DNA from: Halomonas piscis
GTDB lineage: Bacteria > Pseudomonadota > Gammaproteobacteria > Pseudomonadales > Halomonadaceae
Direction of reading: 5' to 3'
Length of the DNA: 64,000 nucleotides
Assembly (NCBI RefSeq): GCF_031886125.1
Contig: NZ_CP119391.1
Coordinates: 2,604,001-2,668,000 of the forward strand
A program made the position numbers and the translations under genes. The notes below the pieces were generated by a model, which did not search any database, was not told where the DNA came from, and saw nothing but the letters and a program-made list of their open reading frames with translations. Each line of letters starts with the position of its first letter. Position 1 is the stretch's first letter. Shown here in pieces: positions 1-6,385 of this stretch.

Positions 1-486
1 TTGGACCTCATGGGAGAGCTGGGAGTGACGTGCAGCCATAGTCGGCCGCGGGTCAGCAACGACAACCCCTTCAGCGAAAGCCAGTTCAAGACCAGCAAGT
101 ACCAACCCGATTATCCCGGGCGCTTCGAGAACATCGTCCATGCCCGGCAGTGGTACAGCGCCTATGTCAACTGGTACAACCTGGAGCACCATCACAGCGG
201 GCTGGCTGGCTTCACGCCGGAGCAGATCTTCACCGGGCGGTACCGCGAGATTGCGGAGGTCCGCCAGCGAGCTCTCGATGATAGCTTCGAAGCGCATCCC
301 GAGCGGTTCCTACGCGGACGCCCCCAGGTGGCGATGCCGCCGGAAAGTGTCTCGATCAATCCGGTACAGCCCGATGACGACGACCCGGCCCCCTACAGCG
401 TGGTGAACTTCCCAACGCTGTCAGCGGCCGGTGGTACCGCGACGAAATCGACATTAATTTTTAACGACGTGTCCAAATCAGGTTGA
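1..486 (+). CDS. IS3-family transposase OrfB, C-terminal fragment
   Basis: This is the C-terminal 161 residues of a DDE integrase-core transposase, open at the window edge. The last catalytic Glu lies in DNPFSESQFKTSKY near residue 27, and the motif YNLEHHHSGL that follows is typical of the IS3 OrfB C-terminus. The first two Asp of the DDE triad are upstream of the window. The TTG at position 1 is very probably an internal codon, not a start. Whether the element is active cannot be judged from this part. Confidence 0.85.
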   Translation: MDLMGELGVTCSHSRPRVSNDNPFSESQFKTSKYQPDYPGRFENIVHARQWYSAYVNWYNLEHHHSGLAGFTPEQIFTGRYREIAEVRQRALDDSFEAHPERFLRGRPQVAMPPESVSINPVQPDDDDPAPYSVVNFPTLSAAGGTATKSTLIFNDVSKSG

Positions 487-488
487 CA
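1..488 (+). mobile_element. IS3-family insertion sequence, right part
   Basis: The window opens inside an IS3-type element whose left part lies outside. The transposase C-terminus is followed at once by a terminal sequence ending in CA at 487-488, as IS3-family ends do, and the transposase stop codon (484-486) lies inside this terminal repeat. Immediately outside, at 489-537, is one half of an attC-like site, so the element seems to have inserted into the last attC of the integron array. The left end and target duplication cannot be seen, so the exact boundary is an inference. Confidence 0.75.
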
Positions 489-537
489 GGTTCCGAGCCC
501 GCGTTTTTGCGGGCGGTTGTGCTTGGCCTTGTTATGC
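489..537 (-). repeat. Truncated attC site (distal end of cassette array)
   Basis: Read on the minus strand this begins with the core GCATAAC (537-531), four bases after the stop codon of the 541-861 gene, and continues into a GC-rich stem with an A-rich loop (apex about 497-517). The expected second half, ending in GTTATNY, is missing because the IS3 end starts at 488. It is therefore half an attC site. Confidence 0.6.
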
Positions 538-540
538 CAG

Positions 541-861
541 TTACAATATTGCCCAAGCAATGATAGCTCCAGGTAAAGCAATAGACGCAATTACAAGGCG
601 CGCTTGATGAGATAAAAAGCCAGCGATTATTGCGCCTACAATGACTTCACCAATTGCCATGAAACCAAACTTTGCTGAATATGCGCCAAACGTATAAATA
701 ATCCAAACCACAGCGACAAGCGGGGCAGTGCCAGCAGAAAAGTTAAACCACCCCCTTTCAACAGGGGCTAATGCTGGGTTGGAATTTGCCGTTGTCATTG
801 CTTTGGCTGAGCCCCCAGCCAAAAAACCCATAATCAATCCAAGTATAATTTTCGAACCCAC
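541..861 (-). CDS. Small membrane protein of unknown function (integron cassette)
   Basis: A 106-residue protein with three hydrophobic segments (about residues 4-20, 45-62 and 68-104) and few charges, so an inner-membrane protein is likely. I recognise no family. The start is an ATG 17 bp inside the cassette from the attC core at 878-884, with AAAGGAGAA just upstream as ribosome binding site, and the stop is four bases before the next attC core. This tight packing is what a one-gene cassette looks like. Expression would depend on a cassette promoter or on read-through from upstream cassettes. Confidence 0.7.
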   Translation of the reverse strand: MGSKIILGLIMGFLAGGSAKAMTTANSNPALAPVERGWFNFSAGTAPLVAVVWIIYTFGAYSAKFGFMAIGEVIVGAIIAGFLSHQARLVIASIALPGAIIAWAIL

Positions 862-877
862 GTAATTCTCCTTTCAG

Positions 878-974
878 GCATAACGCTGAAGCTCAGGTTC
901 GCCGGAGCGCGTAGCGCGGAGGGAACCCAAGCCGCGACAGCGGGTTGGGCGTCACCTGCAGCGCCTCGTTATAC
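878..974 (-). repeat. attC-like recombination site
   Basis: On the minus strand the site starts with GTATAAC (974-968) and ends with GTTATGC (884-878), complementary core sites 97 bp apart. Between them lie imperfect inverted repeats such as CTGCAGGTGAC against GAACCTGAGC, and a central hairpin at about 897-932. The gene upstream (1046-2620) stops 71 bp before it and the next gene (541-861) starts 17 bp after it. Folded single-stranded attC structure is the expected substrate of the integrase. Confidence 0.75.
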
Positions 975-1045
975 TTTCAATTCTCCACTCGACTCGCTTC
1001 ATACGTTAACGAAAAACTAGGAAATATCATTACTTAGCTGTGCTC

Positions 1046-2620
1046 TCACTCCGCAGCGGCCATTGCTACAAATGGAATTGCGACATCACCTGGGTACAGG
1101 CCTTCCAGCGTAGAAATCATCTCGTTGGTAAGTTGAATAACATCAGGTTCAACAGAATTTAGACTCCTATGTACAACTCGTGGTATTCGATGGAGGCGAT
1201 GAAGAGGATTGTGACAAGTAACAAAATTTGTATCACGAATTGCTGCCCAGTTACCGTGAATAAAACTGGAAGACCAGTCGTAATATTTATCATAAAGTTC
1301 TTTAGCGCCACATTCCTGTGACAATTTCCTTAAGTTACTCTTGGCCCAATGACCAACATCAATATCCAAAAATTCCTGCCAAAAGTCTTCGTTTGCTATC
1401 GAGTGCAGAACATTCTCATCAAGAAAATTTGGTAGATCGCCGTGCGTTTGTTGGGTTTTAAGAAATGCTAACTTTGCTTGGCCCGCGCCGTAAACGCGAT
1501 ACATTTTCCATAATTCAGATGAGTCTGCATGTGAAAGGTACTTGAAGGTAATGCAAACCTCGACCAAGCTTCTGAGCGCTATCGAACCGACAATTTTACT
1601 ATGGACGCGATGCATTCCAATATCTTCTACAATACTCAGCGCATATAGCACCATACCGAACGCGGCATCCAATCTGGGATTGACTCGTTCGGCTTGCAGG
1701 TTACAAAGAAATCTCTGTATTACAATATGACGCGCAGCATATACCGTGTCTGAATCGATGCGGGTTTCAGTAGACTCGTAATCTTGCTTATCAGACGGGT
1801 CGATACAGTGTGTTTCGTAAAGCGATTGTGCCCAAAATTTGTTAATCCATTCTGCTGGGTTACTGCGTCTGAGCGACATTTCCATAGCCCGAATGGACGG
1901 TCGAACGGATCTCATGTCACCTTTATCAGGAAGCACGCGTAGCTCTTCCAATCTCTCAGCGAATGATGGCGGGAATTTCATACGACCGGAAATGATAGGG
2001 ACGATTACTTTGAACCAACGAATGTCCGTAGATTCTTCCGAGTGATGATCTAGTACCTTTGCAATCGCATGTGCAAGCGTATTCCAATCATCGCACGCTG
2101 GCTCAACATCGAGCTCTCGTTTCCATCTGTCTATTCCCGGTAGGTCGTCGATAAGTAGCAATGGTCGTAAAGCTGCGTAACCTAGTGGATGAGTCAGTGC
2201 TATAGAAATGTAACTATGAAATTCATCGTCGGAAACTTCGGCCAATTTTGTTTGGTCAACGACGACCGTAAAATTAATGCCTGTCTCTTTATCTGAATCG
2301 CTGCTTCTCGCAATGTCACCGTCTGACTCTTCGAACCAGTTGCGACAGTACATCGCAATTTTTCGAAAAATATTGAGGTAGTCTCGGCGTTCCAACACGC
2401 TAACCAGAAGTACTGCCCAAAGCATTTCCGGCATGTGGTCATCAGACCACGATGAATTTGACATCTGCGGGATTTGCGCTAGCGGTGGAACCAACTTACT
2501 GCCAAGTCGCTTGTGCTGGTCAGTAGTACTAATATTAAGATCCGAAAACTGTGAGTTTTTTCTCCTTGTCTGGGATTTTCCTGACTTCTTACGCCTCTTT
2601 TTATTTGAGCGCTTGCTCAT
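1046..2620 (-). CDS. DUF5677-like protein (integron cassette)
   Basis: A 524-residue soluble protein. The N-terminal 25 residues are very basic (KRSNKKRRKKSGKSQTRRK) and could bind nucleic acid. The C-terminal third resembles DUF5677 proteins: a helical region with RSLVEVCITFKYLSHAD (about residue 347 on) and a later YDWSSSFIHGNWAAI segment with a conserved-looking Ser and His. No function is established for that family as far as I know. It is the largest cargo of the array, preceded by the attC at 2663-2731 and followed by the one at 878-974. Base composition is clearly more A+T-rich than the host genes to the right. Integron cassettes often carry phage-defence genes, which is a possible role here but is only an inference. 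Confidence 0.7.
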   Translation of the reverse strand: MSKRSNKKRRKKSGKSQTRRKNSQFSDLNISTTDQHKRLGSKLVPPLAQIPQMSNSSWSDDHMPEMLWAVLLVSVLERRDYLNIFRKIAMYCRNWFEESDGDIARSSDSDKETGINFTVVVDQTKLAEVSDDEFHSYISIALTHPLGYAALRPLLLIDDLPGIDRWKRELDVEPACDDWNTLAHAIAKVLDHHSEESTDIRWFKVIVPIISGRMKFPPSFAERLEELRVLPDKGDMRSVRPSIRAMEMSLRRSNPAEWINKFWAQSLYETHCIDPSDKQDYESTETRIDSDTVYAARHIVIQRFLCNLQAERVNPRLDAAFGMVLYALSIVEDIGMHRVHSKIVGSIALRSLVEVCITFKYLSHADSSELWKMYRVYGAGQAKLAFLKTQQTHGDLPNFLDENVLHSIANEDFWQEFLDIDVGHWAKSNLRKLSQECGAKELYDKYYDWSSSFIHGNWAAIRDTNFVTCHNPLHRLHRIPRVVHRSLNSVEPDVIQLTNEMISTLEGLYPGDVAIPFVAMAAAE

Positions 2621-2662
2621 TGTGCACCCTTCGCGTTAAAGGTGATCGTTGTGCGCTAAACG

Positions 2663-2731
2663 GTATAACGTCGCACTCTTGGGCAAACCGAAGCGCAGCG
2701 TAGGTTTGTCCCTAGCAGTGCTTTGTTATGT
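2663..2731 (-). repeat. attC-like recombination site
   Basis: This is the clearest site of the array. On the minus strand ACATAAC (2731-2725) and GTTATAC (2669-2663) are the outer cores, 69 bp in all. Inside, GCACTGCTAGGGACAAACC pairs with GGTTTGCCCAAGAGTGC around a loop of about 13 bases, leaving the small bulges and mismatches that give attC its strand polarity. Confidence 0.85.
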
Positions 2732-2759
2732 TTTCCTATTTAAACTGGACATTAGAAAA

Positions 2760-3650
2760 TCATTTTGTGAATTCTATATCCACTACTTTTGCAGTAGCCT
2801 TACCTTCCTGCCAATCAGATAAAGCTGATTCGAGAGTGTAAAACTTATCTTTTTCCATTTCCTTAACATATCCAGGTTTTAGAGGCTTATTATCACCACT
2901 AAACGAATATTTGCTCACAAGAACAGGATGAAAATCCTCTTCAAAGATCGTGTTACCAGCTTTGTCTTTGAAATAAACAACAACTTTTACTTTATCCAGC
3001 GAACGATCACCTTTGTTTTTTAGTGAAATTCTAACTGCCGGAATTTCTTTTTTTCGGTAAGTGTCTACTCGTTTAGCTAGAAATTCAGTTATTTCAACCT
3101 TATCCATGTAACTCACTTTTTCCGTGAATTCTTCCATAGCCTTAGTGGTTTTTTCGATACCAATCTCGGCAGCTTCAACTCCCGATGAGATTTCGCTCAA
3201 TGCTTTGTATCTAGAAAGGGCTTCTTCAAACTTATTGCTATCAAGAAGCTCCTGAGCTTCCTTCTTAAGACTTTTAACTTTCTGCCTTTCTGCTTCTTCT
3301 TTTTCTCTCTTGATACGGTCTTGCTCAAGGCTCGAACGGTATTTTTCAAGAATTTGTTCGCCGGTTAGACCGTCAATTGCTTTTAAGTTTTCTGCCAGCA
3401 TTGCCTCGTTTGTGGCATCTGACGACTTGCCAGCAAAAGCAGCCCCCATCATTGCTTTGAGTCCACCTTCTCCACCAATAGAAAAATACATTAGAGCTTT
3501 TTGAAATTCCTCGTGGTTTGCCTCTGGCAAGCTTTCAACTATCTTTTTTGTTGATTCCTTGATTGAAGCTTCGCTAGAGGAATCAAACTTAGCTGGGCCA
3601 AAACAACCAGCAAGCACTAACACAAGGCAGGTTAAAATAATCTTTTTCAA
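2760..3650 (-). CDS. Lipoprotein of unknown function (integron cassette)
   Basis: The protein begins with a lipoprotein signal peptide: KK, a hydrophobic stretch and the lipobox LVLAGC. A helical, Lys/Glu-rich middle follows (about residues 100-170, perhaps coiled coil or TPR-like), then a C-terminal beta-rich domain with an Ig-like look (EIPAVRISLKNKGDRSLDKV). I chose the TTG start at 3650 because an AGGAG box lies about 8 bases upstream and it gives a normal signal sequence. The ATG at 3692 would add 14 residues in front of it. I recall similar cassette lipoproteins annotated as DUF6694, but I am not certain. It is flanked by attC sites at 3712-3798 and 2663-2731. Confidence 0.7.
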   Translation of the reverse strand: MKKIILTCLVLVLAGCFGPAKFDSSSEASIKESTKKIVESLPEANHEEFQKALMYFSIGGEGGLKAMMGAAFAGKSSDATNEAMLAENLKAIDGLTGEQILEKYRSSLEQDRIKREKEEAERQKVKSLKKEAQELLDSNKFEEALSRYKALSEISSGVEAAEIGIEKTTKAMEEFTEKVSYMDKVEITEFLAKRVDTYRKKEIPAVRISLKNKGDRSLDKVKVVVYFKDKAGNTIFEEDFHPVLVSKYSFSGDNKPLKPGYVKEMEKDKFYTLESALSDWQEGKATAKVVDIEFTK

Positions 3651-3711
3651 ATCAAAACTCCTTTTTCTGTTTTCTCTATTAATAAGTGACATCAGATTCT
3701 ACGCTCCAAAA

Positions 3712-3798
3712 ACATAACGCCAAGCTTAGCGGCGCCACGACAGTGGCGTCCGGTGGACGGCCCTCGGGCCGGGAACGTACTACAGCGACTGGTTATGC
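3712..3798 (-). repeat. attC-like recombination site
   Basis: On the minus strand GCATAAC (3798-3792) and GTTATGT (3718-3712) bound an 87-bp imperfect palindrome. The outer arms CCAGTCGCTGTAG and CTAAGCTTGGCG pair with mismatches, and the centre holds a GGCCCGAGGGCC hairpin. The site begins three bases after the stop codon of the 3801-4019 gene. Confidence 0.8.
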
Positions 3799-3800
3799 AT

Positions 3801-4019
3801 TTACGATAGCTGCTTCCAGCTCACGTTCGTGCCAAAGGGTGGATAGATTGACATGGATACCGACACTTCATACTTGCCGACCACATTACCGTCAGCGTCT
3901 ACCTCATCGTAGAAGTAATAATCTGTATCCCTTCCTTTGCGCTGCTCCCATTTGGTGTCTGTTTGGACAAGATCATGCCCGTCTTGAATACCTATTTTCT
4001 TTTTATGCTCTTCGCTCAT
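3801..4019 (-). CDS. Small protein of unknown function (second gene of a two-gene cassette)
   Basis: A 72-residue soluble protein rich in charged and aromatic residues (DTDYYFYDEVDADGNVVGKY). I recognise no domain. It follows the 4032-4226 gene by 12 bp in the same cassette, so the two are probably co-transcribed and may act together. The ATG has AAAAGGATGTACTC upstream, containing an AAGGA ribosome binding site. The stop lies directly before the attC site at 3712-3798. Confidence 0.6.
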   Translation of the reverse strand: MSEEHKKKIGIQDGHDLVQTDTKWEQRKGRDTDYYFYDEVDADGNVVGKYEVSVSMSIYPPFGTNVSWKQLS

Positions 4020-4031
4020 GAGTACATCCTT

Positions 4032-4226
4032 TTACTTTTTGACGTCTTCAATTCGGCGGGTTGAGAACGTGGCGGAAGTCATTTCAGTTCTCACGGTGGT
4101 GCCACAATATGGGCAGATGACTGGCTCTCGCTCCTTGCCACCGGGAACACCGCCGCCAATGGTTGAGACATAGAAATCCTTCTTACAGCTTTCGCTGGTA
4201 CACTTCTTTTCCTCCCCTGAGTGCAT
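4032..4226 (-). CDS. Small zinc-ribbon-like protein (first gene of a two-gene cassette)
   Basis: A 64-residue protein with two cysteine pairs: CTSESC near residue 9 and CPYC near residue 38. Together they could form a zinc ribbon. The family is unknown to me. The ATG start (4226-4224) lies inside the GTTATGC core of the upstream attC (4229-4223), so the first codon belongs to the recombination site. The ribosome binding site would then come from whatever precedes the cassette. An internal start is an alternative, since no strong Shine-Dalgarno sequence precedes this ATG. Confidence 0.6.
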   Translation of the reverse strand: MHSGEEKKCTSESCKKDFYVSTIGGGVPGGKEREPVICPYCGTTVRTEMTSATFSTRRIEDVKK

Positions 4227-4291
4227 AACAGGTATTAGACGGAACGCTCAGATATTGAATAAACGCGCAGGCTCGTTCAACAATGTTATCC
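4223..4291 (-). repeat. attC-like site next to the candidate attI
   Basis: On the minus strand GGATAAC (4291-4285) and GTTATGC (4229-4223) form the outer cores, 69 bp apart. The arms pair less well than in the other sites (TTGAACGAGCC against GAGCGTTCC). No gene precedes it: the next core, GTTAGGT, is only 16 bp further upstream (4313-4307). This would make 4229-4312 an 84-bp cassette without a gene. Confidence 0.55.
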
Positions 4292-4306
4292 AGCGTGTCA
4301 CGCTCC

Positions 4307-4354
4307 ACCTAACTCATTGATATATAAAAGTATTAAGAAAAACTCGGCAGCCTA
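4307..4354 (-). other. Candidate attI core and residual attI arm
   Basis: Minus-strand GTTAGGT (4313-4307) is an exact match to the GTTRRRY consensus for the integrase cut site and is the closest such site to intI. The 41 bp beyond it, up to the IS5-family end at 4355, are A+T-rich and include TATATA (4319-4324), a possible -10 element for a cassette promoter reading into the array. Without the IS, the core would lie about 117 bp from the intI start codon, a normal intI-attI spacing. attI sites share little sequence, so the assignment rests on position and the core. Confidence 0.5.
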
Positions 4355-5211
4355 GGGCCTGTTGACGTTTCACATTGGTAGCCATAAAAAGCCGCATGCC
4401 AAGGCCACCATGCTTTCGTAATTTCGTTTGAGCTTATCGTAGCGCGTCGCAATGGCGCGATACGGGTTCAATCGAGCAAAGGCATTCTCAACCAGATGCC
4501 GGTAGCGATATAACCCTCTGTCCAGATTGGCATTTCCTTTTTTCGAGTTACGCCTGCGTGGAATGACGGCAGCCATTCCTTTGGCTTCGACCTGCTCACG
4601 GATACGTTCACTGTCATAGCCTTTGTCAGCCACCAGCGCGTCACCTGCCGGCAAACCGTCAATCAATGCCTGGGCTTCCGTGCTGTCGTGCACTTCACCC
4701 CCGGTTATTCTGAAGGCGATCGGCAACCCATACGCATCCACGGCCAAGTGGATCTTGCTGGTATTGCCTGCACGACTTTTGCCAATGGCTTCTGCATCTT
4801 CCGTGGCAGCCCCAGTGCTATCTTGGTGAGCCTTGACGTAGGAACCATCAATAAATAGCCACTCGACATCAGGATCTTCCACCAGAGAGATGAAAATCCT
4901 CATCAGCTTTCCACTCGCTGACCAGGCGTTGAAGCGCTTGTAGACCGTGTTCCAGGGGCCAAACGCCTCCGGTAGGTCCCGCCACGGGCAGCCGGTTCGC
5001 ATCCGATAAAGGATGCCTTCCACCGTGGTACGCAGATCGGTCTTGTCATAAATACCTTGTTGAAGCAGGATAGATTTCAGCTTCGGCCAGTGTTCATCCG
5101 TGAGCATTTGTCGGGGCATGGCAGGCTTGCAGTTTGTTGGCTTAGGAACCTTTATTCTGTGAGCTTGCCCCTATCCTGCCAATACCCCTGCCATGAAACG
5201 TCAACAGACCC
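4355..5211 (-). mobile_element. IS5-family insertion sequence, copy 1
   Basis: The element is 857 bp, bounded by inverted repeats GGGCCTGTTGACGTTTCA at the left and its near-complement ending in GACCC at the right. A TA dinucleotide flanks both sides (4353-4354 and 5212-5213), fitting the TA target duplication of the IS427 group. One transposase gene fills it. A second copy lies at 19502-20357 in the same orientation. The insertion separates intI from the candidate attI. Confidence 0.9.
4370..5119 (-). CDS. IS5-family (IS427-like) transposase
   Basis: A 249-residue DDE transposase. The N-terminal part holds the DUF4096-type helix-turn-helix region (MLTDEHWPKLKSILL ... GCPWRDLPEAFGPWNTVYKRF). 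The catalytic residues are visible as Asp in FIDGSYVKAH (about 92), Asp in ALVADKGYDS (about 163) and Glu in HLVENAFARL (about 211). Many relatives in this group need a frameshift to make the full protein, but here the reading frame is continuous. It differs from copy 2 at about a dozen residues. No damage is visible, so it may be active. Confidence 0.92.
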   Translation of the reverse strand: MPRQMLTDEHWPKLKSILLQQGIYDKTDLRTTVEGILYRMRTGCPWRDLPEAFGPWNTVYKRFNAWSASGKLMRIFISLVEDPDVEWLFIDGSYVKAHQDSTGAATEDAEAIGKSRAGNTSKIHLAVDAYGLPIAFRITGGEVHDSTEAQALIDGLPAGDALVADKGYDSERIREQVEAKGMAAVIPRRRNSKKGNANLDRGLYRYRHLVENAFARLNPYRAIATRYDKLKRNYESMVALACGFLWLPM

Positions 5212-5229
5212 TAAGCAGGATTCGCACGC

Positions 5230-5274
5230 TTGCGCGTTTTGCCTGGACCAATAATACTGTATGCATAACCAGCT
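5230..5274 (+). promoter_or_regulatory. intI promoter with overlapping LexA box
   Basis: CTGTATGCATAACCAG (5257-5272) fits the LexA pattern CTG-N10-CAG and matches the left half of the canonical box very well. It overlaps the likely -10 TAATAC (5252-5257), which is spaced 16 bp from a -35-like TTGCGC (5230-5235). SOS control of integron integrases through a LexA box over the intI promoter is established in other integrons. The IS5-family end lies only 18 bp upstream of the -35. Confidence 0.75.
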
Positions 5275-5289
5275 TACGAGGAGCACCAC

Positions 5290-6255
5290 ATGGATATGCA
5301 CAGCAGGCCGCCGAAGCTGATGGACCGGGTGAAGGCCACCATGCGCGTAAAACGTTATAGCCCACGCACCGAGAAGACCTACTGTTACTGGATACGCTTC
5401 TTCATCCGGTTCCATGGTGTGCGGCATCCCGCCAGCATGGGAGCCCCCGAGGTCAAGGTTTTCCTGGAATATCTGGCAGTGGAACGCCATGTGGCGGCGG
5501 CTACACAAAACCAGGCGCTGAACGCCCTTGTCTTCCTTTATCGCCATATTCTTGAGCAGCCTTTGGGTGATATCGATGAATTTTCTCGCGCCAAACGCCC
5601 GCGCCGATTACCGGTGGTACTTTCCCATGAACAAGTGACACAGGTACTCAGCCATCTATCAGGCTCCATGCGCTTGATGGGCTCACTAATGTACGGCTCA
5701 GGGCTCCGCCTTCTCGAGACCTGCCGTCTACGTGTTCAGGATATCGACTTCGAACGACAGCTCGTGACGGTGAGGGCTGGCAAAGGCGATAAGGATCGCA
5801 CCACCTTGCTCTCAGAAACTTGTATCCCCTACTTACAGCAGCAGATTGCCACTGCCCAACGCCAACTTGATTATCGGTTGGCTCAGGGCTGCGTGCCCGT
5901 GACACTACCCCATGCACTGAACCGCAAGTATCCGAATGCAGGGATCTCTTTAGCTTGGCAGTGGCTCTTTCCTGCTTCTCGTCCCTGCTTCGACGACACC
6001 GGCAAGGTCGTTCTTCATCATATCCACCCTTCGGCGGTGCAGAAAGCCGTAAAACACGCTATGCGAGCCACTGCGCTGCCACGCCCCGGTTCTTGTCATA
6101 CCCTGCGGCACAGCTTTGCCACTCAACTGCTGAGCCAAGGTACGGATATCCGCACAGTGCAGGAATTACTCGGCCACAAGAGTCTGGAAACGACTCAAAT
6201 CTATACCCATGTGTTGGGCAAGGACTTCGCTGGAGTCCGTAGTCCTCTCGGTTAA
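5290..6255 (+). CDS. intI: Integron integrase (tyrosine recombinase)
   Basis: A 321-residue tyrosine recombinase with an N-terminal SAM-like core-binding domain (about 8-95) and a C-terminal catalytic domain. The catalytic set is complete: Arg in GSGLRLLE, Lys in GKGDKDR, His-x-x-Arg in CHTLRHSFA, His in LLGHKS and Tyr in TQIYTHV. An insertion before HTLRH, containing NAGISLAWQWLFPASRP, matches the extra segment that separates IntI proteins from XerC/D. The start has GAGG 8 bases upstream. It integrates and excises cassettes by attI x attC and attC x attC recombination. It is divergent from the cassettes, as usual, and probably SOS-induced through the LexA box. It appears intact. Confidence 0.93.
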   Translation: MDMHSRPPKLMDRVKATMRVKRYSPRTEKTYCYWIRFFIRFHGVRHPASMGAPEVKVFLEYLAVERHVAAATQNQALNALVFLYRHILEQPLGDIDEFSRAKRPRRLPVVLSHEQVTQVLSHLSGSMRLMGSLMYGSGLRLLETCRLRVQDIDFERQLVTVRAGKGDKDRTTLLSETCIPYLQQQIATAQRQLDYRLAQGCVPVTLPHALNRKYPNAGISLAWQWLFPASRPCFDDTGKVVLHHIHPSAVQKAVKHAMRATALPRPGSCHTLRHSFATQLLSQGTDIRTVQELLGHKSLETTQIYTHVLGKDFAGVRSPLG

Positions 6256-6337
6256 AAAGCGCTACATTTCATTAGCATTACCATAACCTCTCTTCCACAT
6301 TCCTGCCACATTTCTCATACTTTTTTCGTAGCCGCAC

Positions 6338-6365
6338 AAAAAAAGCGCCTCCGCAGAGGCGCTTT
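6338..6365 (-). terminator. Rho-independent terminator of luxS
   Basis: A perfect 10-bp stem (6342-6351 with 6356-6365, loop CGCA) is followed on the minus strand by a run of T. It lies 20 bp past the luxS stop codon. It could also slow transcription arriving from intI. Confidence 0.85.
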
Positions 6366-6385
6366 CCATCAGGGCGCACGCCCTA

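Larger units (their letters stand above)
489..6255. mobile_element. Chromosomal integron: intI, attI region and gene-cassette array
   Basis: An integrase gene (5290-6255, +) stands divergent from a row of five small or medium genes that all read on the minus strand (4226 down to 541). Each intergenic gap holds an attC-like imperfect palindrome ending in a GTTATNY core (minus strand), and genes and recombination sites alternate strictly. This is the layout of an integron: integrase, attI, then cassettes. Two insertion sequences have hit it, an IS5-family copy between intI and attI (4355-5211) and an IS3-family element at the distal end (up to 488). The cassette genes look richer in A+T than the flanking chromosome. 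The integrase is not one of the classic mobile class 1-3 types that I could recognise, and no resistance gene is present, so a sedentary chromosomal integron is the best reading. Confidence 0.85.

Noticed and set aside
489..4226. CRISPR array in the repeat-bearing intergenic regions
   Set aside because: The repeats are single long imperfect palindromes between genes; there are no short direct repeats with regular spacers and no cas genes.
5152..5547. 131-residue minus-strand frame across the IS end and intI start
   Set aside because: It crosses the IS boundary and overlaps intI in antisense, so it cannot be an old gene.
5290..6255. Prophage or genomic-island integrase
   Set aside because: No phage genes or tRNA attachment site are adjacent, and the protein has the extra segment of integron integrases and stands next to attC-bearing cassettes.
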